DNA of 64,000 bases from Chryseobacterium gotjawalense (lineage in GTDB: Bacteria > Bacteroidota > Bacteroidia > Flavobacteriales > Weeksellaceae): positions 1,984,001 through 2,048,000 of the forward strand of contig NZ_CP124855.1 in assembly GCF_030012525.1 (NCBI RefSeq), written 5' to 3'. A program made the translations under genes and the position numbers. This document shows positions 43,160 through 52,622 of the stretch, piece after piece. Every line of letters begins with the position of its first letter. Positions within the stretch are counted from its first letter, which is position 1. The notes beneath the pieces were generated by a model. That model made no database searches. It was given only the letters and a program-made list of their open reading frames with translations, and had not been told where the DNA came from.

Positions 43160-45301
43160 TTATTGTGAAACTTTATTATAAATTTCGATTCTATAATCTT
43201 TAATTTTTGCGTTGTCTTGTAAGCTTTTCAATAATGCCTGACCAAACTGCTGAGAGCTTTGTCTTGCAATAGCTTCAGTCATTTGTTTAAGGTCTCCCGG
43301 TTGTTTATTGGTTGTTTCCGCTTTTTTCAAAACTACATACACTCCGGTCATTCCTTCGACAGGATTAGAAAGTTTATTTTTCGCAACTCCAAATGCTGCT
43401 CCTGCAACTTTAGGCTCCATCGCACCATTAACCTGTGGATTCAGCATATTTACCTGTGCAGATTGTTTTGTCACTCCAAACTGTTTCGCGATTTGATCTA
43501 AGTTTGTCGCTTTGGCTGCATTGATTTTATCAGAAATCTGCTTGGCCATCAATTTGTTTTTCACGATCGGTTCGATTTGCTCTCTTACGGCTTCCGGATT
43601 GGCTGTTCCCGCATCCTGAACTCCATTTACATAAGCAATAATTTTATCACCTGTCCCGTCAACCGTAAAAATATCGGTATCTCCTTTTCCTCTTTTCTTA
43701 TTAAACGCCCAAGCGATGATTTCCTCATCTTTGTCTGTTCCTAAGCCAGGAAGTTGTCCTTGGAATCTTACAACTTCTGTAGGATTAGAGAAGTTATAAT
43801 TATTTTTCTTCGCGATGTTTGCAAAATCATTGAAGCTTTTCCCCTGAACCTGCTGAATAAACTTGGTCGCTTTCGTATAGACTTCATTTTCCGTTTTATC
43901 AGAAGCTTTAACCGCTTTTACTAAGTTAGCCACTTTATAAGTCATCGCACCAGATTTCTTATCTTCGATATTGATGATATGGTAACCGTACTGCGTTTCT
44001 ACAACCGAAGTTGCGCCTTTCCCATTGGTTGCCAGGAAATGTAAATATTCTGGAACAAATGGTGTCGCAGGTGTAGTCCAGCCTACGCTACCTCCTTGTG
44101 CTGCAGAACCTGGATCAGAAGAATATTTTAAGAATTCTGTAAATTTAGATGGATCCGCTTTCACAACAGCACCAATTGAATCTGCCAATTTTTTAGCTTG
44201 CTCTTTGGTTCTCGTTTCTTCTCCGCCTGCTTGATTACCTTTATAGCTAACCAAAATATGACGGGACAATGTAGAATCTGATGGTTTTTTATCTAACAGT
44301 TTAGAAACCACATAGAAATTCTGTTCTTTATAAGGTCCGAAAGTTGCGCCAACACTGGCAGCAGCAACCTTGTCTCTAATCGGCATCGGTAACTGATCTT
44401 TCGAAAAATAGCTTGGGTTAAACGGCAAATCAGAATTCAAAGCAATAAACATGGAATCGTTTTTTGTATTTTGAAAACTTTCTTTCCCGCTCAGGTCATT
44501 TCCTTCGGTAAATAATTTATTGATATCTGCCTCGGTAGCCTTATCATCCTGCGCACTTGGTGCAGCCGGAAAATACACAAGTCCTAAATTTCTACTCGCC
44601 TCTCTCTTGAACAGGATCGGATGTTTCTTGATATAATCAGCCAAATCATTGGTCGTTACTTTAACCGGATTTTTTTTAGCATATTCTGTATAGTCCACTT
44701 TTACAAAATCAATGTCTGCAAGTTGATCTCTTTGCTTCATGATTTCCTCTGCTTCTTTTTTGCTTGCGGTAATCCCGGTAGTAACGTTAGCGAAAAGTTG
44801 TCTCGCCATCATTCTGTACTCGATAGATTTTCTCGTCTTCATCCAGTTATTGTATGCTTCAAGATTGGTTCCTTTCATTTGCTCTACCTGACCTTTGATC
44901 TCCTGAACTTTGAAATTACCTTTCTCGTCAAACAATTCTTTATTCTGTGCAAACATAGGATCAAACTGCAGTTGATTCCAGAACATATCTTCAGTTAAAG
45001 TCAGACCCATTTTTTCAAACTGTTGTTTGATGAGTTTAGACTGTACCAGCAATTGCCAAGCCTGCTCTTCCAAACCTTTTGTAGGCTGGCCTTGCTGTTG
45101 CGCTTGTTGCTGAAGCATAAAAAGTTGATCATCGAAATCTTCTTTAGAAATCTCTTCGCCGTTTACTTTACCGTAAACACCTGGCTCTGCGCCAAATAAC
45201 TTTTCAATACTATCCGGGTTAACCACGAAAGCCAACATTGCTACTGCAATAATTCCCATCAAAAGCCAAGGTCTGTTTCTTATTTGTCCTAAAATTGCCA
45301 T
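43160..45301 (-). CDS. Peptidylprolyl isomerase, PpiD/SurA-like membrane-anchored
   Basis: A 713-residue periplasmic folding factor. One N-terminal transmembrane helix (PWLLMGIIAVAMLAFVV, about 13-29) is followed by a SurA_N-like helical region (about 35-165), a PpiC/parvulin domain (about 345-455, SRHILVSYKGNQAGG, YSSDPGSAAQGGSVG and YGYHIINIED) and a second SurA/parvulin-like region. It assists folding of proteins crossing the inner membrane. It is monocistronic by its terminator and by divergence from lon. Confidence 0.9.
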   Translation of the reverse strand: MAILGQIRNRPWLLMGIIAVAMLAFVVNPDSIEKLFGAEPGVYGKVNGEEISKEDFDDQLFMLQQQAQQQGQPTKGLEEQAWQLLVQSKLIKQQFEKMGLTLTEDMFWNQLQFDPMFAQNKELFDEKGNFKVQEIKGQVEQMKGTNLEAYNNWMKTRKSIEYRMMARQLFANVTTGITASKKEAEEIMKQRDQLADIDFVKVDYTEYAKKNPVKVTTNDLADYIKKHPILFKREASRNLGLVYFPAAPSAQDDKATEADINKLFTEGNDLSGKESFQNTKNDSMFIALNSDLPFNPSYFSKDQLPMPIRDKVAAASVGATFGPYKEQNFYVVSKLLDKKPSDSTLSRHILVSYKGNQAGGEETRTKEQAKKLADSIGAVVKADPSKFTEFLKYSSDPGSAAQGGSVGWTTPATPFVPEYLHFLATNGKGATSVVETQYGYHIINIEDKKSGAMTYKVANLVKAVKASDKTENEVYTKATKFIQQVQGKSFNDFANIAKKNNYNFSNPTEVVRFQGQLPGLGTDKDEEIIAWAFNKKRGKGDTDIFTVDGTGDKIIAYVNGVQDAGTANPEAVREQIEPIVKNKLMAKQISDKINAAKATNLDQIAKQFGVTKQSAQVNMLNPQVNGAMEPKVAGAAFGVAKNKLSNPVEGMTGVYVVLKKAETTNKQPGDLKQMTEAIARQSSQQFGQALLKSLQDNAKIKDYRIEIYNKVSQ

Positions 45302-45398
45302 CTTTTTTGTATAATTTTATCAGTTTGCGAAAATACACATTTTTAACAGATTAGAAAAAAAATTGCACACTTATTTAAAACTGTCTGCAATGTAGTGG

Positions 45399-45406
45399 TA
45401 ATTTTG
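45399..45406 (+). promoter_or_regulatory. Promoter -7 element of lon
   Basis: TAATTTTG, giving an implied leader of about 125 nt that contains a hairpin, a palindrome and a 9-codon upstream frame. Confidence 0.4.
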
Positions 45407-45509
45407 TCTAAATTTTTGCTTGGCATAATGCTTGTCAATTTATGGAAACCTTTTTAGTACCCGTACATATAAGAGAAATCCGGGTAATCACCTTTAATTA
45501 TTTATAAAA

Positions 45510-45526
45510 AATGACAATTTGTCATT
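45510..45526 (+). promoter_or_regulatory. Palindrome overlapping a mini-frame upstream of lon
   Basis: AATGACA-ATT-TGTCATT, seven-base perfect arms around three bases, 11 bp before the lon ATG. It overlaps a nine-codon frame (45511-45540, MTICHSIIL) whose TGA stop overlaps the lon ATG. Possible operator or leader-peptide control. Confidence 0.4.
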
Positions 45527-45536
45527 CCATAATATT

Positions 45537-47942
45537 ATGACAGAATTTGAAGACATCAACTTTGATGAAATTTTAGACGACGCTTTCGGTATTATATCAG
45601 AAGGAATTAACATTACCGATATGTTGGATACGGAAGAAAATAGCGAACAAACAGTATTTCCAATCCTTCCGGTAAGGAACATGGTGATGTTTCCCAAAGT
45701 AATTATTCCTATTACCGCTGGTAGAGAAATGTCCATTAAACTTTTAGAAGAGGCACAGCGAAATAATGAGTTTATAGGTATTCTGACACAAAACAATTCC
45801 AGTATTGAAAACCCTACCACCGGTGATTTATTTCAAGTGGGAACATTGGCGAAAATCCTTAAAATCATTAAACTTCCGGAAGGCAATATCACCGCCATAA
45901 CGAGAGGTTTCCAAAGATTTAAAATAAAAGAATACACCGGAACAAAACCGTATTTTACCGCAGAAATAACCAAACTCAAAGACACTTCCAGCAAGAAAAA
46001 AGAAGAGTACGAAGCGTTATTGGACAACATAAAAGACTTGGCGCTGAAAATAATCGACATCGATCCAAATATTCCGAATGGTGCCAATTTTGCGATTAAA
46101 AACATTTCCAATAATGAAGATTTGTTAAACTTCGTTTGTTCCAACGCTAATTTCTCACCAGATCAAAAGCAGAAATTGCTGGAGGAAAAAAGCCTGATGA
46201 TCCGTGCAGAAAAATGCTACACTCTGATGCATGATGAATATCGAAAACTGGAACTGCGAAGCCAGATTCACAATAAGACATCCAAAGACCTCGACAAACA
46301 ACAACGGGAATATTTCCTGAATCAACAAATCAGAACTATTCAGGATGAATTGGGCGGCGGTCCCGAATCCGATGTTGATGAACTTTTAGAAAAAGCCAAA
46401 AAAGTAAAATGGAACGACGAAGTTGAGGAACATTTCAAAAAAGAAATCAACCGCCTTCAAAGACAAAATCCGAATTCTCCAGATTATAATGTTCAACGGA
46501 ATTACCTGGATTTCTTCACCGAATTACCTTGGGAAAAATACTCAAAAGACGTTTTTGATATTATTAAGGCCGAAAAAGTTTTAGATAAAGCCCATTATGG
46601 TTTAGAAGATATTAAAAAGAGAATTTTAGAACACATGGCGGTTCTGAAATTGAAAAACAATATGAAATCGCCGATTCTCTGTTTGGTAGGTCCTCCGGGA
46701 GTTGGTAAAACTTCATTGGGAAAATCGATTGCAGATGCTTTGGGCAGAAAATATGTGCGGGTTTCCTTGGGCGGACTGCATGATGAATCTGAAATCCGTG
46801 GCCACCGTAAAACTTATATCGGTGCGATGGCAGGACGAATCCTTCAATCCATTAAAAAAGCAGGAACCTCCAATCCTGTAATTGTTTTGGATGAAATCGA
46901 TAAAATCGGACAGGGAATTCATGGCGATCCAAGTTCTGCTTTATTAGAAGTTCTGGATCCGGAGCAAAACAATTCGTTCTATGACAATTTCCTAGAAATG
47001 GGTTACGACTTATCAAAAGTGATGTTTATTGCGACAGCAAATTCCCTTTCTACCGTTCAAAGACCACTTCTTGACCGAATGGAAATCATCGAAATCGCCG
47101 GTTATACTTTAGAAGAAAAAGTAGAAATCGCCAAACGCCATCTCATTAAAAAACAGCAGGAAGAAAATGGTTTAGATGTAAAATCATTCAAACTTGGCAA
47201 TGCTGAACTGAAACATATTATCGATGCGCACACTTCGGAAAGCGGCGTTCGTGGTTTAGAAAAACAAATCGCTTCCATTGCGAGATGGGTCGCTTTGCAA
47301 ACTGCGATGGAAAAAGAATATGATCCGAAAATAACAGTAGAAAAAGTGGACGAAATCTTAGGAGTTCCCCGCCCTAAAAGCTTATCAGAAATCACCGGAG
47401 TTCCTGGTGTTGTAACCGGTTTAGCCTGGACTCAGGTTGGCGGCGACATCCTCTTCATCGAAAGTATTCTGAGTGAAGGAAAAGGAAACCTGACCATGAC
47501 CGGAAATCTTGGAAATGTCATGAAAGAATCTGCCACGATCGCGCTGGAATACATTAAAGCAAAACATGATGAATTGGGAATTTCTTCCGAAGACATCCAG
47601 AAAAACAACATTCACGTTCACGTCCCGGAAGGCGCCACCCCAAAAGACGGACCTTCTGCCGGAATCGCAATGCTGACGTCGATTGTGTCAAGTTTTAAGA
47701 ATAAGAAAGTCAAATCACATTTGGCGATGACCGGCGAAATTACGTTGCGCGGAAAAGTGCTTCCTGTTGGTGGAATCAAGGAGAAACTTCTCGCCGCGGC
47801 AAGAGCAGGCATCAAAGAAATCATTCTTTGCGAGGCCAACCGAAAAGATGTGGAAGAAATCAAAAAAGATTATCTTAAAAATCTGAAAATCAATTACGTG
47901 CAGCGAATGAGTGAAGTCATTGAGCTGGCCATTGAAAAATAG
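45537..47942 (+). CDS. lon: ATP-dependent Lon protease
   Basis: Cytosolic AAA+ protease of 801 residues for damaged and regulatory proteins. The N-terminal LAN domain (FPILPVRNMVMFPKVIIPI) is followed by the AAA+ module with Walker A in GPPGVGKTSLGKSIA and Walker B in IVLDEIDKI. The protease domain has catalytic S707 (KDGPSAGIAM) and K748 (VGGIKEKLLAA). Length is typical. The ATG at 45537 is preferred over a TTG at 45519 that lies in the palindrome. A terminator follows. Confidence 0.98.
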   Translation: MTEFEDINFDEILDDAFGIISEGINITDMLDTEENSEQTVFPILPVRNMVMFPKVIIPITAGREMSIKLLEEAQRNNEFIGILTQNNSSIENPTTGDLFQVGTLAKILKIIKLPEGNITAITRGFQRFKIKEYTGTKPYFTAEITKLKDTSSKKKEEYEALLDNIKDLALKIIDIDPNIPNGANFAIKNISNNEDLLNFVCSNANFSPDQKQKLLEEKSLMIRAEKCYTLMHDEYRKLELRSQIHNKTSKDLDKQQREYFLNQQIRTIQDELGGGPESDVDELLEKAKKVKWNDEVEEHFKKEINRLQRQNPNSPDYNVQRNYLDFFTELPWEKYSKDVFDIIKAEKVLDKAHYGLEDIKKRILEHMAVLKLKNNMKSPILCLVGPPGVGKTSLGKSIADALGRKYVRVSLGGLHDESEIRGHRKTYIGAMAGRILQSIKKAGTSNPVIVLDEIDKIGQGIHGDPSSALLEVLDPEQNNSFYDNFLEMGYDLSKVMFIATANSLSTVQRPLLDRMEIIEIAGYTLEEKVEIAKRHLIKKQQEENGLDVKSFKLGNAELKHIIDAHTSESGVRGLEKQIASIARWVALQTAMEKEYDPKITVEKVDEILGVPRPKSLSEITGVPGVVTGLAWTQVGGDILFIESILSEGKGNLTMTGNLGNVMKESATIALEYIKAKHDELGISSEDIQKNNIHVHVPEGATPKDGPSAGIAMLTSIVSSFKNKKVKSHLAMTGEITLRGKVLPVGGIKEKLLAAARAGIKEIILCEANRKDVEEIKKDYLKNLKINYVQRMSEVIELAIEK

Positions 47943-47951
47943 AAAAACATG

Positions 47952-47979
47952 AAACGCTTCAATTTATTTTGAAGCGTTT
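47952..47979 (+). terminator. Intrinsic terminator of lon
   Basis: AAACGCTTCAA/TTGAAGCGTTT, 11-bp stem followed by T6. Confidence 0.92.
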
Positions 47980-48017
47980 TTTATTTAAAAAAAGAAAATT
48001 TGTCGTTATTTTGTGAT

Positions 48018-49127
48018 ATGAAAGATATTAAACTCCCTTTTGTTGCTAAATTAGCCTTGGTGCTCATCAGTATTTTGGCTTTAGGATATTTGGCCAAAAT
48101 CGGCAAAGGCGTTTTAGCACCTCTGTTTTTCGCTATTTTAATGGCCTTGTTATTTCTTCCTTTTGCCAATTTTTTGGAGAGGAAGCTGCGGTTTTCAAGA
48201 ACAGTTTCTACCTTTTCCTCTCTTTTGGTGATGTTTCTTTTTTTAACGGGATTAGTTTATTTTTTCTCCACGCAGTTAAGTGATTTTGTAAATGATTTTC
48301 CCGTTTTGAAAGCACAGGTTTCAAGATCATTTAATGAATTACAAATCTGGGTTTCCCACACTTTCCATCTCAATTTTGCCAAACAAATGAGCTATATCAA
48401 TCAGGCATTAGAAAAATTACTTTCTTCCACAGGACTCATTTTAGGCTTCACCGTTTCCATGTTTTCATCAACGATGGCGTTTTTTCTTTTCAGTGCCTTA
48501 TTTTTCATCTTCATCTTGAACTATCGTCGGGTTTTATACCAGTTTATTATTTCTGTATTTCAAAACCAACATTTTGAAAAAGTAAATGAAGGAATTGTGG
48601 AAATTCAAAAAATAATCAAGAATTATATTTCCGGATTATTTATTCAAATTATTATCGTCAGCAGTTTAACGAGTATTTTGCTTTCCGTTTTGGGAGTAAA
48701 ATACGCAGTTCTTTTAGGCGTTTTAACCGGCTTGCTGAATGTAATACCATACATCGGCATACTGTCCTCTTGTTTAATCGCCTGTCTGATCTCTTTTGCA
48801 ACCGGTGGCACTCACACCCTTTTTGTCCTGATCGGCTATGTGGTCATCCATTTGATCGATGGGAATATAACCCTGCCTTTGGTGGTAGGTTCTAAAGTAA
48901 AAATCAATGCCCTGTTTACTTTTATCGGCCTTTTAATCGGTGAGGAATTGTGGGGGATTTCCGGTATGTTTTTGAGTATTCCTTTTTTAGCAATTCTGAA
49001 AATTATTTTCGAAAGAGTTGAAGGTTTAGAACCCTGGGGCAGAGTTTTAGGGGAAGAAACGAAAGTGAAAAAAGCGCGTAAAAAATACAAAATCACTAAA
49101 AATATTACTTTGGAAGAAAAGGAGTAA
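48018..49127 (+). CDS. AI-2E family transporter-like permease
   Basis: A 369-residue inner-membrane protein with about eight helices, in the family named for a putative autoinducer-2 exporter. The core features GVLTGLLNVIPYIGIL and PLVVGSKVKINALFTFIGLLIGEELWG are those of PF01594. Members include AI-2 exporters and permeases of unknown substrate, so the name does not define transport of AI-2 here. The C-terminus is basic (KKARKKYKITKN). The ATG at 48018 is preferred over TTG 48000. Confidence 0.85.
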   Translation: MKDIKLPFVAKLALVLISILALGYLAKIGKGVLAPLFFAILMALLFLPFANFLERKLRFSRTVSTFSSLLVMFLFLTGLVYFFSTQLSDFVNDFPVLKAQVSRSFNELQIWVSHTFHLNFAKQMSYINQALEKLLSSTGLILGFTVSMFSSTMAFFLFSALFFIFILNYRRVLYQFIISVFQNQHFEKVNEGIVEIQKIIKNYISGLFIQIIIVSSLTSILLSVLGVKYAVLLGVLTGLLNVIPYIGILSSCLIACLISFATGGTHTLFVLIGYVVIHLIDGNITLPLVVGSKVKINALFTFIGLLIGEELWGISGMFLSIPFLAILKIIFERVEGLEPWGRVLGEETKVKKARKKYKITKNITLEEKE

Positions 49128-49151
49128 TCTAAGAACTTGTTTATTAGGTCA

Positions 49152-49286
49152 TTGAGTTTTAAAATTGATTATTTGCAACTCCGGGAAACAATTCAAAAAT
49201 CGCAGTTTTGCTTGATTTCAGTCCAAATTTTAAAAGCGAAAGGTTTTACAGAACCTACTTCTGCAGAACAATTTAATAACAGATAG
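49152..49286 (+). CDS. Possible 44-residue small protein or gene remnant
   Basis: A TTG-started frame of 44 codons, MSFKIDYLQLRETIQKSQFC to a tail ending PTSAEQFNNR, lies in the 281-bp gap between the AI-2E-type gene and pgi. Its composition looks protein-like, but there is no recognised family, no promoter of its own and only a TTG start. It could be a remnant of a lost gene. Confidence 0.25.
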   Translation: MSFKIDYLQLRETIQKSQFCLISVQILKAKGFTEPTSAEQFNNR

Positions 49287-49313
49287 GATTAATTTTTAAA
49301 ACCTAAAAACCTC

Positions 49314-49336
49314 ACCTCCAGATATTTCTCGGAGGT
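49314..49336 (+). terminator. Weak terminator before pgi
   Basis: ACCTCC/GGAGGT, six-bp stem with an 11-nt loop, followed by a T-rich run. Confidence 0.5.
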
Positions 49337-49348
49337 TTTATTTTTCCG

Positions 49349-49356
49349 TAAATTTG
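49349..49356 (+). promoter_or_regulatory. Promoter -7 element of pgi
   Basis: TAAATTTG about 53 bp before the pgi ATG. Confidence 0.45.
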
Positions 49357-49408
49357 CGATTATTTTTAAAACATCAAAGTTTAAAATCTCTAATTTAAAA
49401 TCTCTAAA

Positions 49409-51049
49409 ATGTTACCCAAAATAAATCCTACCCACACGACAGCCTGGAAAAGTCTCCATCAACATTTTGCGCAAAATGATTTTGATCTGCGCACTCTTTT
49501 TCAACATAATCCTGAACGTTTTCAGCAGTTTTCGGTTAAAAGAGAAGATTACCTTTTCGATTTTTCTAAAAATTTAATCGATCAGAAGACCTTTGATCTT
49601 TTACAAAGTCTGGCTGAAGAATGTGAATTAACATCTGCAATCGAAGCCATGTTTTCCGGTGAGAAAATCAATGAGACTGAAGGACGGGCAGTTCTTCATA
49701 CCGCATTACGGGATTTTTCGGATAAAGCGATTTTAGTTGATGGCAAAAATATAAAACCGGCGATTAAAAGAGTTTTGGACCAGATGAAAAACTTCTCCGA
49801 GAAAGTAATTTCCGGAGAACACAAAGGTTTTTCAGGGAAAGAAATTACCGATGTCGTGAATATCGGAATCGGTGGTTCAGATTTAGGACCGGTGATGGTT
49901 TGTTCAGCATTAAAACATTTTAAAACAAGACTTGATGTTCATTTTGTTTCTAATGTTGATGGAAACCACATCGCAGAAGTTCTGAAAGATTTAGATCCGG
50001 AAACAACGCTTTTCATCATCGCTTCTAAAACTTTTACGACTCAGGAAACGATGACCAATGCAGAATCTGCGAAATCATGGTTTTTGAAATCGGGAAAACA
50101 GGAAGAAGTAGCGAAACATTTTGTGGCACTTTCTACCAATATCCAGGCAGTGAAGAATTTCGGAATCGCCGAAGAAAACATTTTCGAATTCTGGGACTGG
50201 GTTGGCGGAAGATATTCACTTTGGAGCGCGATTGGCTTAAGCATTGTACTTTCGGTCGGTTACGAAAACTTTGAACAGTTACTAAAAGGTGCCAATGAAA
50301 CCGACATTCATTTTCAAACCGCAGATTTTAAAGAAAACGTTCCTGTATTAATGGGGCTTCTCGGCATTTGGTATCGTAATTTCTTCGATGCCGGCACGTA
50401 TGCTATACTACCTTACTCTCAATATTTAGATCGTTTTGCGGCATATCTTCAACAGGGAGATATGGAAAGTAATGGAAAAAGTGTAGATAGAAATGGTGAA
50501 TTTGTAGAATATGAAACCGGTCCGATTATTTGGGGAGAACCAGGCACCAACGGTCAACACGCTTTTTACCAATTGATTCATCAGGGAACAGAATTGATTC
50601 CGGCTGATTTTATTGCTTATGCAAAATCGTGTAATGTGGTTTCTGATCATCAGGAAAAATTATTGGCCAACTTTTTTGCCCAAACAGAAGCATTAGCATT
50701 CGGAAAAACCGAAGAAGAAGCAAGAGCAGAATTAGAAAAATCAGGAATTTCAGAAGAAGAAATTCAACGGCTGGTAAACTATAAGGTCTTCCACGGAAAC
50801 ACACCGACCAATTCATTAATTATCAATGAATTAACCCCATTTTCACTAGGACAGCTGATCGCCTTATATGAACATAAAATATTTGTTCAGGGCGTCATTT
50901 GGAACATCTTCAGTTTTGATCAGTTCGGTGTAGAATTAGGGAAAGTTTTAGCAGGGGAAATTTTATCTGAATTAAAGAATACGGAACCTGTTACCGCTCA
51001 CGATTCCTCTACGAATGGTTTGATTCAGTATTTCAACGAGAAAAAGTAA
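49409..51049 (+). CDS. pgi: Glucose-6-phosphate isomerase
   Basis: Interconverts glucose 6-phosphate and fructose 6-phosphate in glycolysis. The 546-residue protein carries the family signatures: [20 protein letters not shown] with [18 protein letters not shown] (about 190-225) and [20 protein letters not shown] (about 375-395), which holds the catalytic His and Glu context. Length is typical of the eukaryote-like bacterial form. It starts at ATG 49409 and is followed 29 bp later by folD, probably the same transcript. Confidence 0.98.
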   Translation: MLPKINPTHTTAWKSLHQHFAQNDFDLRTLFQHNPERFQQFSVKREDYLFDFSKNLIDQKTFDLLQSLAEECELTSAIEAMFSGEKINETEGRAVLHTALRDFSDKAILVDGKNIKPAIKRVLDQMKNFSEKVISGEHKGFSGKEITDVVNIGIGGSDLGPVMVCSALKHFKTRLDVHFVSNVDGNHIAEVLKDLDPETTLFIIASKTFTTQETMTNAESAKSWFLKSGKQEEVAKHFVALSTNIQAVKNFGIAEENIFEFWDWVGGRYSLWSAIGLSIVLSVGYENFEQLLKGANETDIHFQTADFKENVPVLMGLLGIWYRNFFDAGTYAILPYSQYLDRFAAYLQQGDMESNGKSVDRNGEFVEYETGPIIWGEPGTNGQHAFYQLIHQGTELIPADFIAYAKSCNVVSDHQEKLLANFFAQTEALAFGKTEEEARAELEKSGISEEEIQRLVNYKVFHGNTPTNSLIINELTPFSLGQLIALYEHKIFVQGVIWNIFSFDQFGVELGKVLAGEILSELKNTEPVTAHDSSTNGLIQYFNEKK

Positions 51050-51078
51050 ATCTAAAATAAATCTAAAGTAAAAACGAA

Positions 51079-51963
51079 ATGGCACAAATTCTCGATGGAC
51101 TGAAAGTCTCCAAAGAAATTAAAGAAGAAATCCGAATGGACGTTGACAAGATTGTTCAGCACAATAAACGTCCACCACATTTGGTAGCGATTCTGGTTGG
51201 GAAAAACGGCGCGAGCATGACTTATGTAAATAACAAAATCAAGGATTGCAAAGAAGTTGGTTTCAAATCTTCCCTAATCGATTTTCCAAGCACGGTTTCT
51301 GAAGCGGAACTTTTAGAAAAAATAGATGAACTCAATAAGTCGAAAGAGGTGGATGGATTTATTGTACAGTTGCCTTTGCCAAAACAAATTGATCAGGAAA
51401 AAATAATCATGGCGATTGATCCAAGAAAAGATGTAGATGGTTTTCACCCTGAAAATTTCGGAAAAATGGCTTTGGAAATGGATACCTTTTTACCCGCAAC
51501 TCCATTTGGGATTTTAACTTTATTGGAAAGATATCATATCGACACAAAAGGCAAACACTGTGTAGTGATTGGCAGAAGCAGGATCGTAGGAAAGCCGATG
51601 AGTATCCTGATGGGAAGAAAAGATTTCCCCGGAAATTCAACAGTCACCCTCACCCATTCCTACACTCCTCATATCGAAGAATTCACCAAAAAAGCAGACA
51701 TCATCATTACCGCTTTGGGCGATCCCAATTTCTTAAAAGCAGATATGATTAAAGAAGGTGCAATCATCATCGATGTGGGAATTACCCGTGTTGAAGATCA
51801 ATCTGAAAAAGGCTACAAGTTGGTCGGCGATGTAGATTTTGAAAGTTGCAAAGAAAAAGCAAGTTGGATCACTCCCGTTCCAGGCGGAGTGGGTCCTATG
51901 ACGAGAGCCATGTTGATGAAAAACACCATCTTGGCCTATAAAACCTCAGTATATAATGATTAA
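51079..51963 (+). CDS. folD: Methylenetetrahydrofolate dehydrogenase/cyclohydrolase
   Basis: Bifunctional folate enzyme of 294 residues interconverting methylene-, methenyl- and formyl-THF with NADP. Catalytic Lys lies in the YVNNKIKDCKEVG segment (the YxxxK motif). The dinucleotide-binding GRSRIVGKPMSILMGRKDF and the C-terminal ITPVPGGVGPMTRAMLM are the second signature. Its stop overlaps the queE start by 8 bases, giving translational coupling. Confidence 0.98.
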   Translation: MAQILDGLKVSKEIKEEIRMDVDKIVQHNKRPPHLVAILVGKNGASMTYVNNKIKDCKEVGFKSSLIDFPSTVSEAELLEKIDELNKSKEVDGFIVQLPLPKQIDQEKIIMAIDPRKDVDGFHPENFGKMALEMDTFLPATPFGILTLLERYHIDTKGKHCVVIGRSRIVGKPMSILMGRKDFPGNSTVTLTHSYTPHIEEFTKKADIIITALGDPNFLKADMIKEGAIIIDVGITRVEDQSEKGYKLVGDVDFESCKEKASWITPVPGGVGPMTRAMLMKNTILAYKTSVYND

Positions 51964-52588
51964 AAAAGAAGAAAATATTTTATTAGAACAAGGTAAAATG
52001 CTCCCCGTGATGGAGCATTTTTACACCTTACAGGGCGAAGGTGCCCATACCGGAAAAGCCGCCTATTTCATCAGACTCGGAGGCTGCGATGTCGGCTGTC
52101 ACTGGTGTGACGTGAAAGAAAGCTGGGATCCCAATTTACACCCTTTGATGGATACGGAAGAAATTGCCGAAACTGCAGCAAGTTTTTGTAAAACTATCGT
52201 TTTAACCGGTGGCGAGCCATTAATGTGGAATCTGGAAATCTTAACCAACAGACTGAAAGAGCTCGGTTGTGAAATTCATATTGAAACTTCCGGCGCGTAT
52301 GAAATGAGTGGAACTTTGGACTGGATCACCCTTTCCCCAAAAAAAACGGGCTTACCAAAACCAGCAATATATGCTAAAGCGAATGAGCTGAAGATGATTA
52401 TTTTCAATAATAATGATTTGAAATTTGCGGAAGAACAGGCAGCGAAAGTATCTGCAAACTGCGTTCTTTATCTTCAAAGTGAATGGAGCAAAAGAGATGA
52501 AATATATCCGAAAATCACCGATTTTATCCTGGCAAATCCAAGATGGCAGGCATCGGTACAAACACATAAATATTTGAATATTCCATAA
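51956..52588 (+). CDS. queE: 7-carboxy-7-deazaguanine synthase
   Basis: Radical-SAM enzyme of 210 residues in the preQ0/queuosine pathway, converting carboxy-tetrahydropterin to CDG. The cluster motif is C-x3-C-x2-C (GGCDVGCHWCDVKESWD), the short form seen in QueE of this group. The GGE-type segment TGGEPLMWN follows. No other queuosine genes are in the window. The start ATG lies inside the folD end. No terminator is obvious before the sugar transferase gene 34 bp downstream. Confidence 0.93.
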   Translation: MIKKEENILLEQGKMLPVMEHFYTLQGEGAHTGKAAYFIRLGGCDVGCHWCDVKESWDPNLHPLMDTEEIAETAASFCKTIVLTGGEPLMWNLEILTNRLKELGCEIHIETSGAYEMSGTLDWITLSPKKTGLPKPAIYAKANELKMIIFNNNDLKFAEEQAAKVSANCVLYLQSEWSKRDEIYPKITDFILANPRWQASVQTHKYLNIP

Positions 52589-52622
52589 ATTACATTAGAT
52601 TTACTTCTAATTAAAAGGTGAC

